Assembly: GCA_005888435.1 (NCBI GenBank)
Contig: VAXO01000041.1
Span: forward strand, 1 to 46,350
Direction of reading: 5' to 3'
Origin: Actinomycetota bacterium
GTDB lineage: Bacteria; Actinomycetota; Thermoleophilia; Gaiellales; Gaiellaceae
DNA: 46,350 nucleotides
Positions 6,066 through 14,052 of the stretch are shown here, one piece after another; the stretch's first letter is position 1; every line of letters starts with the position of its first letter. The notes under the pieces were generated by a model. It saw only the letters and a list, made by a program, of their open reading frames with translations, was not told the origin of the DNA and made no database searches. The translations under genes were made by a program, and so were the position numbers.

Positions 6066-6846
6066 CTGGCTCGCGCTCTGCCGCGAGGCGGTCGTCGACG
6101 TGCGCCGCGTCCTGGTGGAGCTGCCGACGCGCGCGGACCGTGAGCCCGTCGTCGGCCAGGGCGAGGGCGGCGACGAGACGACGGCGATCGACCAGGCCGC
6201 CGAGCGTGCGGTGCTCGCCCGCTTCGACGGCGTCGAGGACGTCACCTTCGTCTCGGAGGAGATCGGCCGGCTCGGCGACGGCAGCGTGCATGTCGTGATC
6301 GATCCGATCGATGGCTCGCTGAACGCGAAGCGCGGCATCGGCTTCTTCTCCCTCTCGGTCGCGGTCGCCTCAGGCCCGACGATGGGCGACGTCGGGTTCG
6401 GGTTCGTGCACGACTTCGGCACGGAGGAGGAGTGGACGGCCACGCGCGGCCAGGGCGCGTTTCTCAACGGCCACGCCCTCGAGGGCGACGGGCCGAAGGA
6501 CCGCATCGAGATCCTTTCGTTCGAGGCGACACGCACGGCCTCGGTCGCCGAGAAGGCCGCAGCCGTCGTCGATCTCGCGTACCGGCTGCGGATCATGGGC
6601 TCGCTTGCGCTCTCCCTCTGCCACCTCGCGGCGGGGCGGGTCGACGCCGTCTGCTCGCTCAAGCCTGCGCGCTCGGTCGACATCGCGGCCGCGCAGCTGC
6701 TCGTGCGCGAGCGGGGCCTCTCGATCGACCTCTTCGAGGATCCGCCGTTCGACGTGGCGCCGCTCGACGTGGAAGGGCGTTCACGGGTCGTCGCAGCGGG
6801 AACGCCCGAGCTGTGTCAGCAGCTCGCCGCCGCTCTCTCCGCATAG
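6058..6846 (+). CDS. Inositol monophosphatase-family phosphatase
   Basis: 262 residues of the Mg2+-dependent, Li+-sensitive phosphatase family (inositol-1-phosphatase, fructose-1,6-bisphosphatase, PAP phosphatase). Metal ligands: Glu in VSEEIG near residue 65 and DPIDGSLNAKRG near 80. The usual C-terminal WDxAAG is replaced by SVDIAAAQLL, keeping the Asp. The DGS in place of DGT and the altered C-terminal motif mean the substrate is uncertain. The best start is TTG 6058, inside the last codons of the DUF1015 gene (8-bp overlap); there is no other start before the conserved N-terminus. Confidence 0.85.
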   Translation: MTDWLALCREAVVDVRRVLVELPTRADREPVVGQGEGGDETTAIDQAAERAVLARFDGVEDVTFVSEEIGRLGDGSVHVVIDPIDGSLNAKRGIGFFSLSVAVASGPTMGDVGFGFVHDFGTEEEWTATRGQGAFLNGHALEGDGPKDRIEILSFEATRTASVAEKAAAVVDLAYRLRIMGSLALSLCHLAAGRVDAVCSLKPARSVDIAAAQLLVRERGLSIDLFEDPPFDVAPLDVEGRSRVVAAGTPELCQQLAAALSA

Positions 6847-7556
6847 GCTCCTCCGGCTGGAACTACAAATCCTGGAAGGACGAGTTCTACGAGGGGAAGC
6901 CGGCGCGCCTATGGCTCCAGCACTACGCGCAACACTTCGACACCGTCGAGGTGAACAACACCTTCTACCGGCTGCCGCTGAAACCGTCGGTCGCGCGCTG
7001 GGTCGCGGAGACCCCGCCGGGATTCCTGTTTGCGATCAAGGCGAGCCGCTACCTCACGCACATCAAGCGGCTCACGGACATGCGGGGCGGCCTCGCGCGC
7101 TACTACGAGCGCATCGAGCCGCTCGTCCGCTCGCCGAAGCTCGGACCGGTGCTCTGGCAGCTGCCGCCGACCTTCAAGCGCGACGACGACAGGCTTGCGT
7201 CTGCGCTTGCTGCGCTTCCACCGGGACGTCACTGCTTCGAGTTCCGTCACGCCAGCTGGTTCGTCGAGCCGGTGTACGAGCTGCTCCGCGCGCACGATGC
7301 TGCGCTCGTGATCGGAGACCGTCCCGAGGTGAAGGAGTTCCAGGCGCACGTGTTCACTGCGGACTGGACGTTCGTCCGCTTCCACTACGGTTCGCGCGGG
7401 CGCCGGGGGAACTACAGCGAGTCGGAGCTAGAGCAATGGGCGCGGCGCTTCGAGGAGTGGAATCGTGACGTCGACGTCCTCGCCTACTTCAACAACGACT
7501 GGGAACTGTTTGCGATTCGGAATGCGTTGTGGCTGAGACGAAGACTGTCAAGCTGA
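6813..7556 (+). CDS. DUF72-family protein
   Basis: 247 residues. DUF72 proteins have a TIM-barrel-like fold and unknown activity. Visible signatures: RIGSSGWNYKSWKDEFY at the start, HYAQHFDTVEVNNTFYRLP, FLFAIKASRYLTHIKRL, LGPVLWQLPP, HCFEFRHASWF and the closing DVLAYFNNDWELFAIRNA. Translation likely starts at GTG 6813, inside the phosphatase gene (34-bp overlap), since no other start precedes the conserved RIGSSGW. It overlaps the LigD-type polymerase gene by 28 bp, so the two are probably coupled. Confidence 0.87.
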   Translation: MSAARRRSLRIGSSGWNYKSWKDEFYEGKPARLWLQHYAQHFDTVEVNNTFYRLPLKPSVARWVAETPPGFLFAIKASRYLTHIKRLTDMRGGLARYYERIEPLVRSPKLGPVLWQLPPTFKRDDDRLASALAALPPGRHCFEFRHASWFVEPVYELLRAHDAALVIGDRPEVKEFQAHVFTADWTFVRFHYGSRGRRGNYSESELEQWARRFEEWNRDVDVLAYFNNDWELFAIRNALWLRRRLSS

Positions 7557-8437
7557 GCTCCCCCGACCGCGTCCTCTACCCGGAGGACGGCGTTACGAAG
7601 GGCGACCTGTTCGCGTACTACGAGCAGGTGGCGCCCACCCTTGTTCTGCACCTGCGCGACCGTCCGTTCACGATGAAGCGCTACCCGCACGGCATCGACG
7701 GTGAGGTGTTCTTCCAGAAGCAGGCGCCGAAGCACTTGCCGGACTGGATCCCGACGCGCCAGTTCCGTACGTGGCGGCGCGAGGGCGGCTCGCGCCTCGT
7801 CGACTTCGCACTCGTGAACTCGCCCGAAGCTGTGCTGTTCATGGTGCAGAACAACTGCATCGACATGAATGCGTGGTACTCACGCGTCGACAAGCCGCAC
7901 CGTCCCGACTTCGTTCTCTTCGACCTCGACCCGCCCGACGGCGGCTTCGAGCTCGCAATCGAGGTCGCGCATCTGATCCGAGAGCTGCTCGAGGAGGTCG
8001 GGCTGCCCGGCTACGTGAAGACGAGCGGCGCAGACGGCATCCACGTCGTGGCGCCGATCGTGCGCCGGGCGAGCTTCGAGCAGACGTACGCCTTTGCGGA
8101 GAACGCCTCACGCCTGCTCGAGCAGCGCCATCCCGGCAAGGTCACGACCGAGTGGCTGAAGAAGAAGCGCGAAGGCGTGCTCGTCGACCACCGCCAGAAC
8201 GGCTGGGGGAAGACGATCGCCTCCGTCTACAGCGTCCGGCCCAAGCCCGGAGCACCCGTCTCGACCCCCCTCCACTGGGACGAGCTGACGCAGGACGTCC
8301 GGCCGCGCGAGTTCACGATGCAGGTGGCTCTGGAGCGGATCGAGCGTCAGGGAGACCTCTTCGCGCCGGTGCTGGAGGAGCCGCGTCCCCTCGGTGCGGC
8401 TGCGACCAGGTTGGAGCGGCTAACCTCAAAGGCGTGA
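7529..8437 (+). CDS. LigD-type DNA polymerase (primase-polymerase domain) for end joining
   Basis: 302 residues, equal to the polymerase domain of bacterial LigD alone. This archaeo-eukaryotic primase-like domain adds ribonucleotides during Ku-dependent end joining. Motifs: PFTMKRYPHGIDGEVFFQK, NNCIDMNAWYSR, the catalytic aspartates in FVLFDLDPPD, VKTSGADGIHVVAPI, and the late SVYSVRPKPGAPVSTPL. No ligase, phosphoesterase or Ku gene is in the window, so partners must be elsewhere. GTG 7529 overlaps the DUF72 gene. The last ~35 residues overlap the Mrp promoter region. Not a full LigD, so I do not assign that symbol. Confidence 0.9.
   Translation: MAETKTVKLSSPDRVLYPEDGVTKGDLFAYYEQVAPTLVLHLRDRPFTMKRYPHGIDGEVFFQKQAPKHLPDWIPTRQFRTWRREGGSRLVDFALVNSPEAVLFMVQNNCIDMNAWYSRVDKPHRPDFVLFDLDPPDGGFELAIEVAHLIRELLEEVGLPGYVKTSGADGIHVVAPIVRRASFEQTYAFAENASRLLEQRHPGKVTTEWLKKKREGVLVDHRQNGWGKTIASVYSVRPKPGAPVSTPLHWDELTQDVRPREFTMQVALERIERQGDLFAPVLEEPRPLGAAATRLERLTSKA
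8421..8433 (+). promoter_or_regulatory. Internal leaderless -10 element before the Mrp gene
   Basis: TAACCT at 8421-8426, then CAAAGGC, then GTG 8434. It lies inside the end of the polymerase gene, so the Mrp gene could be transcribed independently as well as by read-through. Confidence 0.45.
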
Positions 8438-9507
8438 GCGAGCCCAGTCGCGACGAGATCCTGCGCGCGCTCGAGCGCGTGATCGACCCGGAGCTGAAGC
8501 GCCCCGTCACGGAGCTCGACATGGTGCGCGGCGTCGAGATCGACGGCGGCGATGTCCGCGTGACGATCGCGCTGACGGTGGCGGGCTGCCCGCTGCGCGA
8601 CTCGTTCCAGCAGCAGGTCGCTGACGTTCTGCGCGACGTTCCGGGCGTCGAGCGCGTCGCCCTCGGCTTCGACGTGATGACGCCGGAGGAGCGGCAGGCG
8701 CTGACGACCAAGCTGCGCGCCGGCTTCCAGGGACGCGGCCAGGGACTGTCCCTGGATGTTTCCACGCGGGTCGTGGCCGTTTGCAGCGGGAAGGGCGGCG
8801 TCGGCAAGTCCACACTCGCCGCCAACCTCGCCGTCGCGATCGCGCAGACCGGCAAGCAGGTCGGAATCCTCGACGCCGACGTGTACGGCCACTCGATTCC
8901 GCACGTGCTCGGCATCCGCCAGAAGCCGGTGCTCGTCGACAAGATGATCGTGCCGCCGGTCAAACACGACCTCAAGTTGATGTCGATCGGCTTCTTCCTC
9001 GACGACAATCAGCCGGTGATGTGGCGCGGGCCCATGCTGCACCGCGCACTCGAGCAGTTCCTGTCCGACGTGCACTGGGGGCAGGTGGACGTGCTCGTGG
9101 TTGACATGCCGCCGGGGACCGGCGACGTCGCGATCTCGCTCGGGCAGCTGCTGCCGCGCGCCGAGACGCTCGTGGTGACGACGCCGCAGCCGGCCGCCCA
9201 GGAGGTCGCGTCTCGCGCCGGCGCGATGGCGCAGAAGACCGGCATGCGCCTGATCGGCGTCGTCGAGAACATGACGGGCGACGTTTTCGGCTCCGGCGGC
9301 GGCGAGCGGCTCGCACAGGAGCTCGGGGTGCCGGTTCTCGGACATGTACCGCTCGATCCGCTGTTGCGCGAATGCGGCGACGCCGGCGAGCCGCTGCTGG
9401 TCGCGGCGCCCGAGTCGTCGAGCGCGCAGGCGTTGCGCGCGATCGCCGATGAGGTGCTGGCGCTCCAACGCGGCTCGATCGTCAAGTCCCTGCCCGTCCT
9501 CTCCTGA
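8434..9507 (+). CDS. mrp: Mrp/NBP35-family ATP-binding Fe-S carrier protein
   Basis: 357 residues. Residues about 1-85 form a DUF59/MIP18-like domain (DEILRALERVIDPELKRPV...LTVAGCPLRDSF). A ParA/MinD-type ATPase follows, with a deviant Walker A SGKGGVGKSTLAANL near residue 118, DADVYGHSIPHVLGI, and Walker B DVLVVDMPPGTGD. The family inserts or carries Fe-S clusters. The loop that carries CxxC in many Mrp proteins is short here (VVENMTGDVFGSGGGERL) with no cysteine pair, so cluster binding would need other ligands. GTG 8434 overlaps the upstream stop (GTGA). Demand from the downstream nuo operon and ErpA is a plausible context, by inference. Confidence 0.92.
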   Translation: MSEPSRDEILRALERVIDPELKRPVTELDMVRGVEIDGGDVRVTIALTVAGCPLRDSFQQQVADVLRDVPGVERVALGFDVMTPEERQALTTKLRAGFQGRGQGLSLDVSTRVVAVCSGKGGVGKSTLAANLAVAIAQTGKQVGILDADVYGHSIPHVLGIRQKPVLVDKMIVPPVKHDLKLMSIGFFLDDNQPVMWRGPMLHRALEQFLSDVHWGQVDVLVVDMPPGTGDVAISLGQLLPRAETLVVTTPQPAAQEVASRAGAMAQKTGMRLIGVVENMTGDVFGSGGGERLAQELGVPVLGHVPLDPLLRECGDAGEPLLVAAPESSSAQALRAIADEVLALQRGSIVKSLPVLS

Positions 9508-10238
9508 CGGACGACGCCCACGCCCGGCTGAGCGCGCTCGGCTTTGCCGAGAACGACGTGCGCACGCTCGCCGACCATTTCCTCGACGCCGAGGGGCGCG
9601 GTAAGAAGGGCCACGGGCTGACGCGGATCGACTGGCTCGAGACGCTCGACGGCTTCGACCCCCGGGCCGAGCCGGAATGCGTCCTGAGCGAACCGGGTTT
9701 CCAGCGCTGGGAAGGTCGCGGGGCGCTCGGTTACATCACCCTCGCCGCGATCTGCGACGCGCAGCTCGCCGATCCGCCCGCCCATGCACGCGTGGTTGTC
9801 GCGCACGAGTGTTTTCCCACGGGGATGCTCGGCCACTACGTTCGCCGGCTTGCCGAAGGAGGTCTCGTCGCCGTGCTGACCTCGACCTCACCGCCGCGGC
9901 TCGGGCATCCAGAGGGCGGCCCGAAGCTCGCAAGCACGAGCCCGCTCGCGATCGCGATCCCGAGCTCCGACGGCAGACCGCTCGTCAGCGACGTCTCGAT
10001 GGGGCGCGTCACGTACGGCGACGTCCTTGCCGGCAAGGCTTCGGAGGACGAGCTCGTCCCCTTCGGCGGCGAGCATGCGCACAAGGCGTTCGCGCTCGCG
10101 ATTGCGTTGCAGCTGCTCGTGGACGCCCTCGTCGTCGACGGCTACGGCGCCGTGCTCATGGTTGCACGGGCCGAGGGAGATCCCGTCCCGGCCTTGCGTG
10201 CGCTCGTTCCCGGAATGCGGCTGCCGGGCGACGCGTGA
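9504..10238 (+). CDS. Short Ldh2-like (malate/L-sulfolactate dehydrogenase family) protein
   Basis: The sequence matches the NAD(P)-dependent Ldh2 family: LSALGFAENDVRTLADHFLDAEGRGKKGHG at the N-terminus, then GALGYITLAAICDAQLA and GPKLASTSPLAIAIPSSDGRPLVSDVSMG. At about 244 residues it is roughly 100 shorter than usual, so activity is doubtful. The conserved N-terminus begins upstream of the first ordinary start (GTG 9558); the only candidate before it is CTG 9504 in a CTGA overlap with the Mrp stop. If CTG is not used, a 226-residue product from 9558 lacks the first helix. Confidence 0.7.
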   Translation: MTDDAHARLSALGFAENDVRTLADHFLDAEGRGKKGHGLTRIDWLETLDGFDPRAEPECVLSEPGFQRWEGRGALGYITLAAICDAQLADPPAHARVVVAHECFPTGMLGHYVRRLAEGGLVAVLTSTSPPRLGHPEGGPKLASTSPLAIAIPSSDGRPLVSDVSMGRVTYGDVLAGKASEDELVPFGGEHAHKAFALAIALQLLVDALVVDGYGAVLMVARAEGDPVPALRALVPGMRLPGDA

Positions 10239-10882
10239 TCGCGCTCCCGCCTGCGATCGTCGCCGGAGAGATCGTGCGCCTGCAGACGCGTCAGCACGTC
10301 GTCGCGCTGACGTTCGACGGCGGCGGGAACGCGGACGGCGCGAAGGGCGTGTTGACCGTCTTGCGCCGCCAGAACGTGCCGGCGACGTTCTTTCTGACCG
10401 GCCACTTCGTCCAGAGCTTTCCGCGGCTTTCGCGTGTGATCGGCCGCCGCTATCCCATCGGGAATCACACTGTCGATCACCTCGACATGCTGCGGCTGTC
10501 GCCCGGTGCGGCGAGGCGCGAGGTCACGCGCGCGGCAGCGATGATCCAGCGCGCCACCGGCCGCGACACCCACCCGTACTTCCGCTTTCCGTACGGCTCG
10601 CGCAACGCTCGAACGCTGCGGCTGGTGAACGACCTCGGCTACGCATCGGTGCGCTGGACGGTCGACAGCTTGGGCTGGATGGGGCTCTCGCAGCAGAGCG
10701 TCGGCGGGGCCGCGCGCCGCGTGCTGCAGAACCTCGTCCCCGGCGAGATCGTCCTGATGCATCTGGGCTCGTCACGCGATCACAGCACGATCGACGCGAA
10801 GGCCCTGCCGGCGGTGATCCGGCTCGTTCGCGCGCGCGGCTACAGGTTCGTCACTCTGGCGGGGATCCGAGCACCGCGCTAG
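10235..10882 (+). CDS. Polysaccharide deacetylase (carbohydrate esterase 4 type)
   Basis: 215 residues with a NodB homology domain that removes acetyl groups from glycans such as peptidoglycan. Motif 1 reads ALTFDGGGNADG, with Gly where the second, metal-binding Asp of TFDDG normally stands. Motif 2 is HTVDH, motif 3 RFPYGSRN, and the C-terminal LMHLGSS supplies the last His. The substitution in motif 1 also occurs in a subset of the family and may change metal binding. There is no clear signal peptide; IVAGEIVRLQ precedes the domain. GTG 10235 overlaps the upstream stop (GTGA); it is the last gene of the operon. Confidence 0.87.
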   Translation: MIALPPAIVAGEIVRLQTRQHVVALTFDGGGNADGAKGVLTVLRRQNVPATFFLTGHFVQSFPRLSRVIGRRYPIGNHTVDHLDMLRLSPGAARREVTRAAAMIQRATGRDTHPYFRFPYGSRNARTLRLVNDLGYASVRWTVDSLGWMGLSQQSVGGAARRVLQNLVPGEIVLMHLGSSRDHSTIDAKALPAVIRLVRARGYRFVTLAGIRAPR

Positions 10883-10884
10883 GC

Positions 10885-10943
10885 ATCGCGTGCGATCCCG
10901 CCTGGAGGACGGCGGGCTTTGCCCGCACGTCCGATCTGACTAA
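10885..10943. repeat. Two-hairpin intergenic repeat (copy B)
   Basis: ATCGC-GT-GCGAT (10885-10896), then GGACG.GCGGGC / GCCCGC.A.CGTCC around a TTT loop (10907-10932), then a conserved non-palindromic tail GATCTGACTAA. It lies between two convergent genes and could terminate both. The same order recurs at 13463-13525. Confidence 0.7.
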
Positions 10944-10951
10944 TCGACTGG

Positions 10952-11611
10952 TCACACCGACGTCTCGCCGGGCGTCATCAGTCTGCTGAAGCGCGGGTCG
11001 TCTCGTAGCGACTCGAGGTCGCTGTCCTGCTTCGCCCACTCGCGGAAGCGCGGATTCTCGAAAGCGTGCTCGAGGTGCCCGAGCGCAGCCTCACGGTCGC
11101 CCATCAGCGCCTCGACGCACGCCAGGTCGTAGACGAGGCCGAGATTGTCCGGATGGTGCTCGAGGCCTTCGAGCAGCGAAGCTTTCGCGTCCTCGTAGCG
11201 CTTCTCCCTGAGAGCTGGAGCGCCGGCAAAGGCGAACTCCCACGGCGAGACGCGGAACGGCGCGCCGCGCTCCCCTCCGATCGCGAGCACCGTGGTGCCG
11301 TCTACCACGGCGCGCGCTCCTCGACGCTCCTTGGCGTCGTCGAGGAAGACGCAGGTCCCCACGGTCGCGTCGATCTCCTCGCCGTCGACGGTGAACGTCG
11401 CCCGGCCGGTGACGACGACGTAGAGCTCCTCGTGGTGTCCCGCGCCGTCGCCTGTCTCATCGTGCTCCTCGACGACGAGCTCGCCTGCGTCGGCCGTGTA
11501 GGCATTGATGCCGAACGCCTCGATCCCGAGCGTCCGCCGCACCGGACGCCACTGCAGCTCGCCGCCGACGACCGCGATCGGCTCGATCTCCTGGATCCGG
11601 GCGACCCTCAC
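10952..11611 (-). CDS. Cupin domain plus TPR-like repeats
   Basis: 219 residues. Residues about 25-120 are a cupin barrel (HDETGDGAGHHEELYVVVTGRATFTVDGEEI; GTCVFLDDAKERRGA), with the His/Glu set that usually binds a metal. Residues about 135-210 look like tetratricopeptide helices (ALREKRYEDAKASLLEGLEHHPDN; ACVEALMGDREAALGHLEHAF). The fusion of a small-molecule-binding barrel with a protein-interaction tail gives no specific function. GTG 11611 overlaps the stop of the DUF1028 gene, so it is the last of four coupled genes. Confidence 0.8.
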   Translation of the reverse strand: MRVARIQEIEPIAVVGGELQWRPVRRTLGIEAFGINAYTADAGELVVEEHDETGDGAGHHEELYVVVTGRATFTVDGEEIDATVGTCVFLDDAKERRGARAVVDGTTVLAIGGERGAPFRVSPWEFAFAGAPALREKRYEDAKASLLEGLEHHPDNLGLVYDLACVEALMGDREAALGHLEHAFENPRFREWAKQDSDLESLRDDPRFSRLMTPGETSV

Positions 11612-12459
11612 GAGCTCGCCTTGCGCAGAGCGTCGAGCACGATCGGATCGATCCGCGACACGCCGTCGACGCGCTCCTCGAGGTTGGCGGCCCCGGCCCA
11701 GTCGTCGAACGCCTGCTGCAGCTCGCCCGCGTGGCCGAGGCTCGCGAGCCGCTCGCGCAGCTCCTGCTGGAGCGTGTCGTCGACGGCGACCCAGTCCTCT
11801 TGCGGCGTCGCCCCGAAGAGCTCTTCGTGCAGCGAGAAGAGACGCCCTAGCTCGGCGATCGGGCGAGCGTGGTCGTCGACGCGCAGGTCGATCACGGTGT
11901 CGGAGAGCTTCGCGTAGCCGGCGTCCTTCTCGACGACGAGAAGCGACGCCGACTGCTGCCCGCGCCGGTCGCCGCCCGCGGCTTGAGCGGCGGCGAGGCA
12001 CTCGATCAGCCGCTGGCCCAGCTCGAGGTGCGCGTTGGACTCGAACGTGGCCGCCAGCGCGTCGACCGTCGCTTCGGAGACGAGGATGTTTCCCTGCGCC
12101 GCGTAGCACTCGCCGGTGTGCCCGCCCGCCCAGTCGTGGCAGCCCTTGCCCGTGAACGTCGCGGCGCGCCCCGCCCCGTCGACAACGCCGACCTGGCGCT
12201 CGTCGCGGCCCTCATCGGCCGATGTGAGCGCCTTGATCACCTCCTCGGCTGTGCGTCCCTCGCGCAGGAGCGCCAGCCCGTCCGGGCCGTAGCGCGGGTT
12301 CGCGTACGCCTGCGTCGCGATCGCGCCGACCTGCGGCTCCGCCCATGGGACGACCGAGCCGACTGCGAGGAACTTCGACTGCACCGCGGCGCCCCACTGA
12401 CCTGCGGGGAGGTCGCACGCGACGATCGAGTACGTCGCGACAACGGGCTCAGGGGCCAT
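11608..12459 (-). CDS. DUF1028-family (Ntn-hydrolase-like) protein
   Basis: 283 residues. The N-terminal ~205 residues match DUF1028: VVATYSIVACDLPAGQWGAAVQSKF, AIATQAYANPRYGPDGLALL, GCHDWAGGHTGECYAAQGNIL, QQSASLLVVEKDAGYAKLSD. The fold is related to N-terminal-nucleophile hydrolases but no reaction is established. A ~75-residue C-terminal segment (about 205-283) is helical and may bind a ligand or partner. It overlaps the upstream small gene by 11 bp and the downstream cupin gene by 4 bp. Confidence 0.88.
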   Translation of the reverse strand: MAPEPVVATYSIVACDLPAGQWGAAVQSKFLAVGSVVPWAEPQVGAIATQAYANPRYGPDGLALLREGRTAEEVIKALTSADEGRDERQVGVVDGAGRAATFTGKGCHDWAGGHTGECYAAQGNILVSEATVDALAATFESNAHLELGQRLIECLAAAQAAGGDRRGQQSASLLVVEKDAGYAKLSDTVIDLRVDDHARPIAELGRLFSLHEELFGATPQEDWVAVDDTLQQELRERLASLGHAGELQQAFDDWAGAANLEERVDGVSRIDPIVLDALRKASS

Positions 12460-12727
12460 ACGTGAGCTCGCGCAGGTCGACGTCGAGCAGGTCGCGGCGG
12501 TCCGGCGGCACGAGAGCTGCCGCGACTTCGGGATGGGCGAGCGCCGCCTTGATCTCCTCGGCGCTGCGTGCGCGCACGACGATGGGCCGGCCCGCCTCGT
12601 GCGCCTCGTGCAGGCGGTCCGTCTCGGAGATGTCGTGGAGCACGAGCGCGTCGTCGAGGTCGAGCTCGCCCTCGACCGCGATCTCGGGCACGCGCCTCCC
12701 CGTCGCGCCGAACCAGCGTTCTCTCAC
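12449..12727 (-). CDS. Small protein of unknown function
   Basis: 92 residues starting VRERWFGATGRRVPEIAVEG and ending LLDVDLRELTYGP. GTG 12727 overlaps the stop of the metal-dependent hydrolase gene (GTGA), and its own end overlaps DUF1028 by 11 bp, which is strong contextual support for translation. It has an acidic centre and a likely beta-alpha pattern. I do not recognise the family. Confidence 0.7.
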   Translation of the reverse strand: MRERWFGATGRRVPEIAVEGELDLDDALVLHDISETDRLHEAHEAGRPIVVRARSAEEIKAALAHPEVAAALVPPDRRDLLDVDLRELTYGP

Positions 12728-13419
12728 AGCGTGACCGAGTCTCCCGGGTCGACTGCCTCGACCTCGACGCCGGGCGCGTTCTGCTTCAGCTCGTCCGGCG
12801 TGCCGGCAAGCAGTGGGAATGTCCCCCAGTGACACGGGACGACGCGCTTGACGCCCAGCAGCTCACAGGCGACGCCGGCCTCGCGCGGATCCATGGTGAA
12901 GTGCCCGCCGATCGGCAGCACCGCGACGTCCGGCGAGTAGATGCGCCCGATCAGCTGCATGTCGCCGAAAACGCACGTATCGCCGGCGAAATAGACCTTC
13001 TTGCCGTCCTCGAGCTCCACGACGATCCCCGCCGCTTCACCGAGGTAGTCGCCGCCGTCGGACGCGCTCGAGTGGAAGGCGTTCACGAGCGTGAACTTGA
13101 TCCCCTCGGCCTCGACCGTTCCGCCCTTGTTGGGACCGGGCATGTCGTCGGTCTGCGCTCCCTGCCCCTTGAGCCAGCCCTTGAGCTCGACCATCGCCAC
13201 GATCGGCAGCGGACCGTGCTTCTTGCTCAGGTCGACCACCGAGCCGACATGGTCTCCATGCCCGTGCGTCACCGCGATCACGTCGCAGCGGTCGGGATCC
13301 TTCTCCGAGTCGGGGCACTTGGGGTTGTCGAACCACGGATCGACGTAGACACGCTTGCCGCCGGGCGTGTCCAGGCGGAAGGAGGCATGTCCAAGCCAGG
13401 TCAGGGTCGCGTCGGCCAT
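12724..13419 (-). CDS. UPF0173-type metal-dependent hydrolase (metallo-beta-lactamase fold)
   Basis: 231 residues. It begins MADATLTWLGHASFRLDTPGG, the family start, and carries the zinc motif THGHGDH near residue 55, then VNAFHSS, FAGDTCVFGDMQLI, LPIGGHFTMDPREA and a final PCHWGTFPLL. These supply the His/Asp ligands of a binuclear metal site. Substrate unknown. ATG 13419 has a good Shine-Dalgarno AAAGGAG with five intervening bases, so the eight-codon-longer ATG 13440 form is less likely. It is the first of four overlapping genes. Confidence 0.9.
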   Translation of the reverse strand: MADATLTWLGHASFRLDTPGGKRVYVDPWFDNPKCPDSEKDPDRCDVIAVTHGHGDHVGSVVDLSKKHGPLPIVAMVELKGWLKGQGAQTDDMPGPNKGGTVEAEGIKFTLVNAFHSSASDGGDYLGEAAGIVVELEDGKKVYFAGDTCVFGDMQLIGRIYSPDVAVLPIGGHFTMDPREAGVACELLGVKRVVPCHWGTFPLLAGTPDELKQNAPGVEVEAVDPGDSVTL

Positions 13420-13462
13420 CGAGCTCCTTTCGTTCGGCACTGGGCGGAGGAAAAGCCAGGGA

Positions 13463-13525
13463 GTCGCTTGCGACGCCTGTAGAAGAGGGACGTGCGGGCT
13501 TTGCCCGTACGTCCGATTTAACTAA
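13463..13525. repeat. Two-hairpin intergenic repeat (copy C)
   Basis: GTCGC-TT-GCGAC (13463-13474), then a 12-bp stem GGACGTGCGGGC/GCCCGTACGTCC around TTT (13488-13514), then tail GATTTAACTAA. It aligns with copy B along its whole length. Here it lies between divergent genes, so it is not simply a terminator. Confidence 0.7.
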
Positions 13526-13605
13526 CAGCCTTGGGTCGCCGCCATCAGAAGGCGCGATCCAAACGGGTAAAGGAACGTCCGAGGGCAGCGCGAAGCTTGG
13601 GCGGG

Positions 13606-13989
13606 ATGGCCCGCCGAGCGCTCCCGGCCCTGCTCGCGCTGATCGCCCTCCTCGCCGACCTCTCCGGCGACCACGGCCTTGCTCTCGGCTTCGTCCTTGC
13701 CGCCATCCCAGCGGCCTTCGTCTTGGCGCTGGAGTGCTACGGCGACACGCTCGAGGCCCGTTGCGGCGGCGTCCGGCCGCTCGTCGCGGCCGGCGGGCTC
13801 GTGCTGCTCGTGCTCAGCGCCGCGCTCCGCAGCCCGGCGGTCGTGGGCGGCGTGCCGCGGCTCGCGATCTCCGCGATCGTCCTCTGTCTGCTGCTCTATG
13901 CAGGGGCTTTGCTCGCTGCGCTCTTCTCGTCGCCGCAGCCGATGAAGGTCTCCGTCGAAGAGTCGGAACCAGAGCGACTCGCGGCGTAG
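13606..13989 (+). CDS. Small integral membrane protein
   Basis: 127 residues from ATG 13606 (MARRALPALLALIALLADL), with four predicted membrane helices: about 5-20, 24-42, 59-76 and 85-107, then a short acidic tail (SVEESEPERLAA). A 152-residue form from 13531 would add a very basic leader (RRHQKARSKRVKERPRAARS) and is possible. Neither start has a clear ribosome binding site. I do not recognise the family. Confidence 0.65.
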   Translation: MARRALPALLALIALLADLSGDHGLALGFVLAAIPAAFVLALECYGDTLEARCGGVRPLVAAGGLVLLVLSAALRSPAVVGGVPRLAISAIVLCLLLYAGALLAALFSSPQPMKVSVEESEPERLAA

Positions 13990-14039
13990 TTCGGTTAACC
14001 GCACCGCGAGACGCCAGCCCTCCGCCCTACCGAAACCGC

Positions 14040-14052
14040 TACAACCTCAAAG
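14040..14052 (+). promoter_or_regulatory. Leaderless -10-like element of the MMPL gene
   Basis: TACAAC at 14040-14045, CTCAAAG, GTG 14053. The block CCTCAAAGG is also found before the Mrp start. Confidence 0.35.

Noticed and set aside
5001-6683. Long open frame antisense to DUF1015 and the phosphatase
   Set aside because: Arg/Ser/Val-rich translation with no family motifs, fully covered by two recognisable genes on the other strand; a by-product of high GC.
7529-8437. Complete LigD (ligase-phosphoesterase-polymerase)
   Set aside because: Only the polymerase domain is present; no ligase motif KxDG or phosphoesterase domain in this or adjacent genes.
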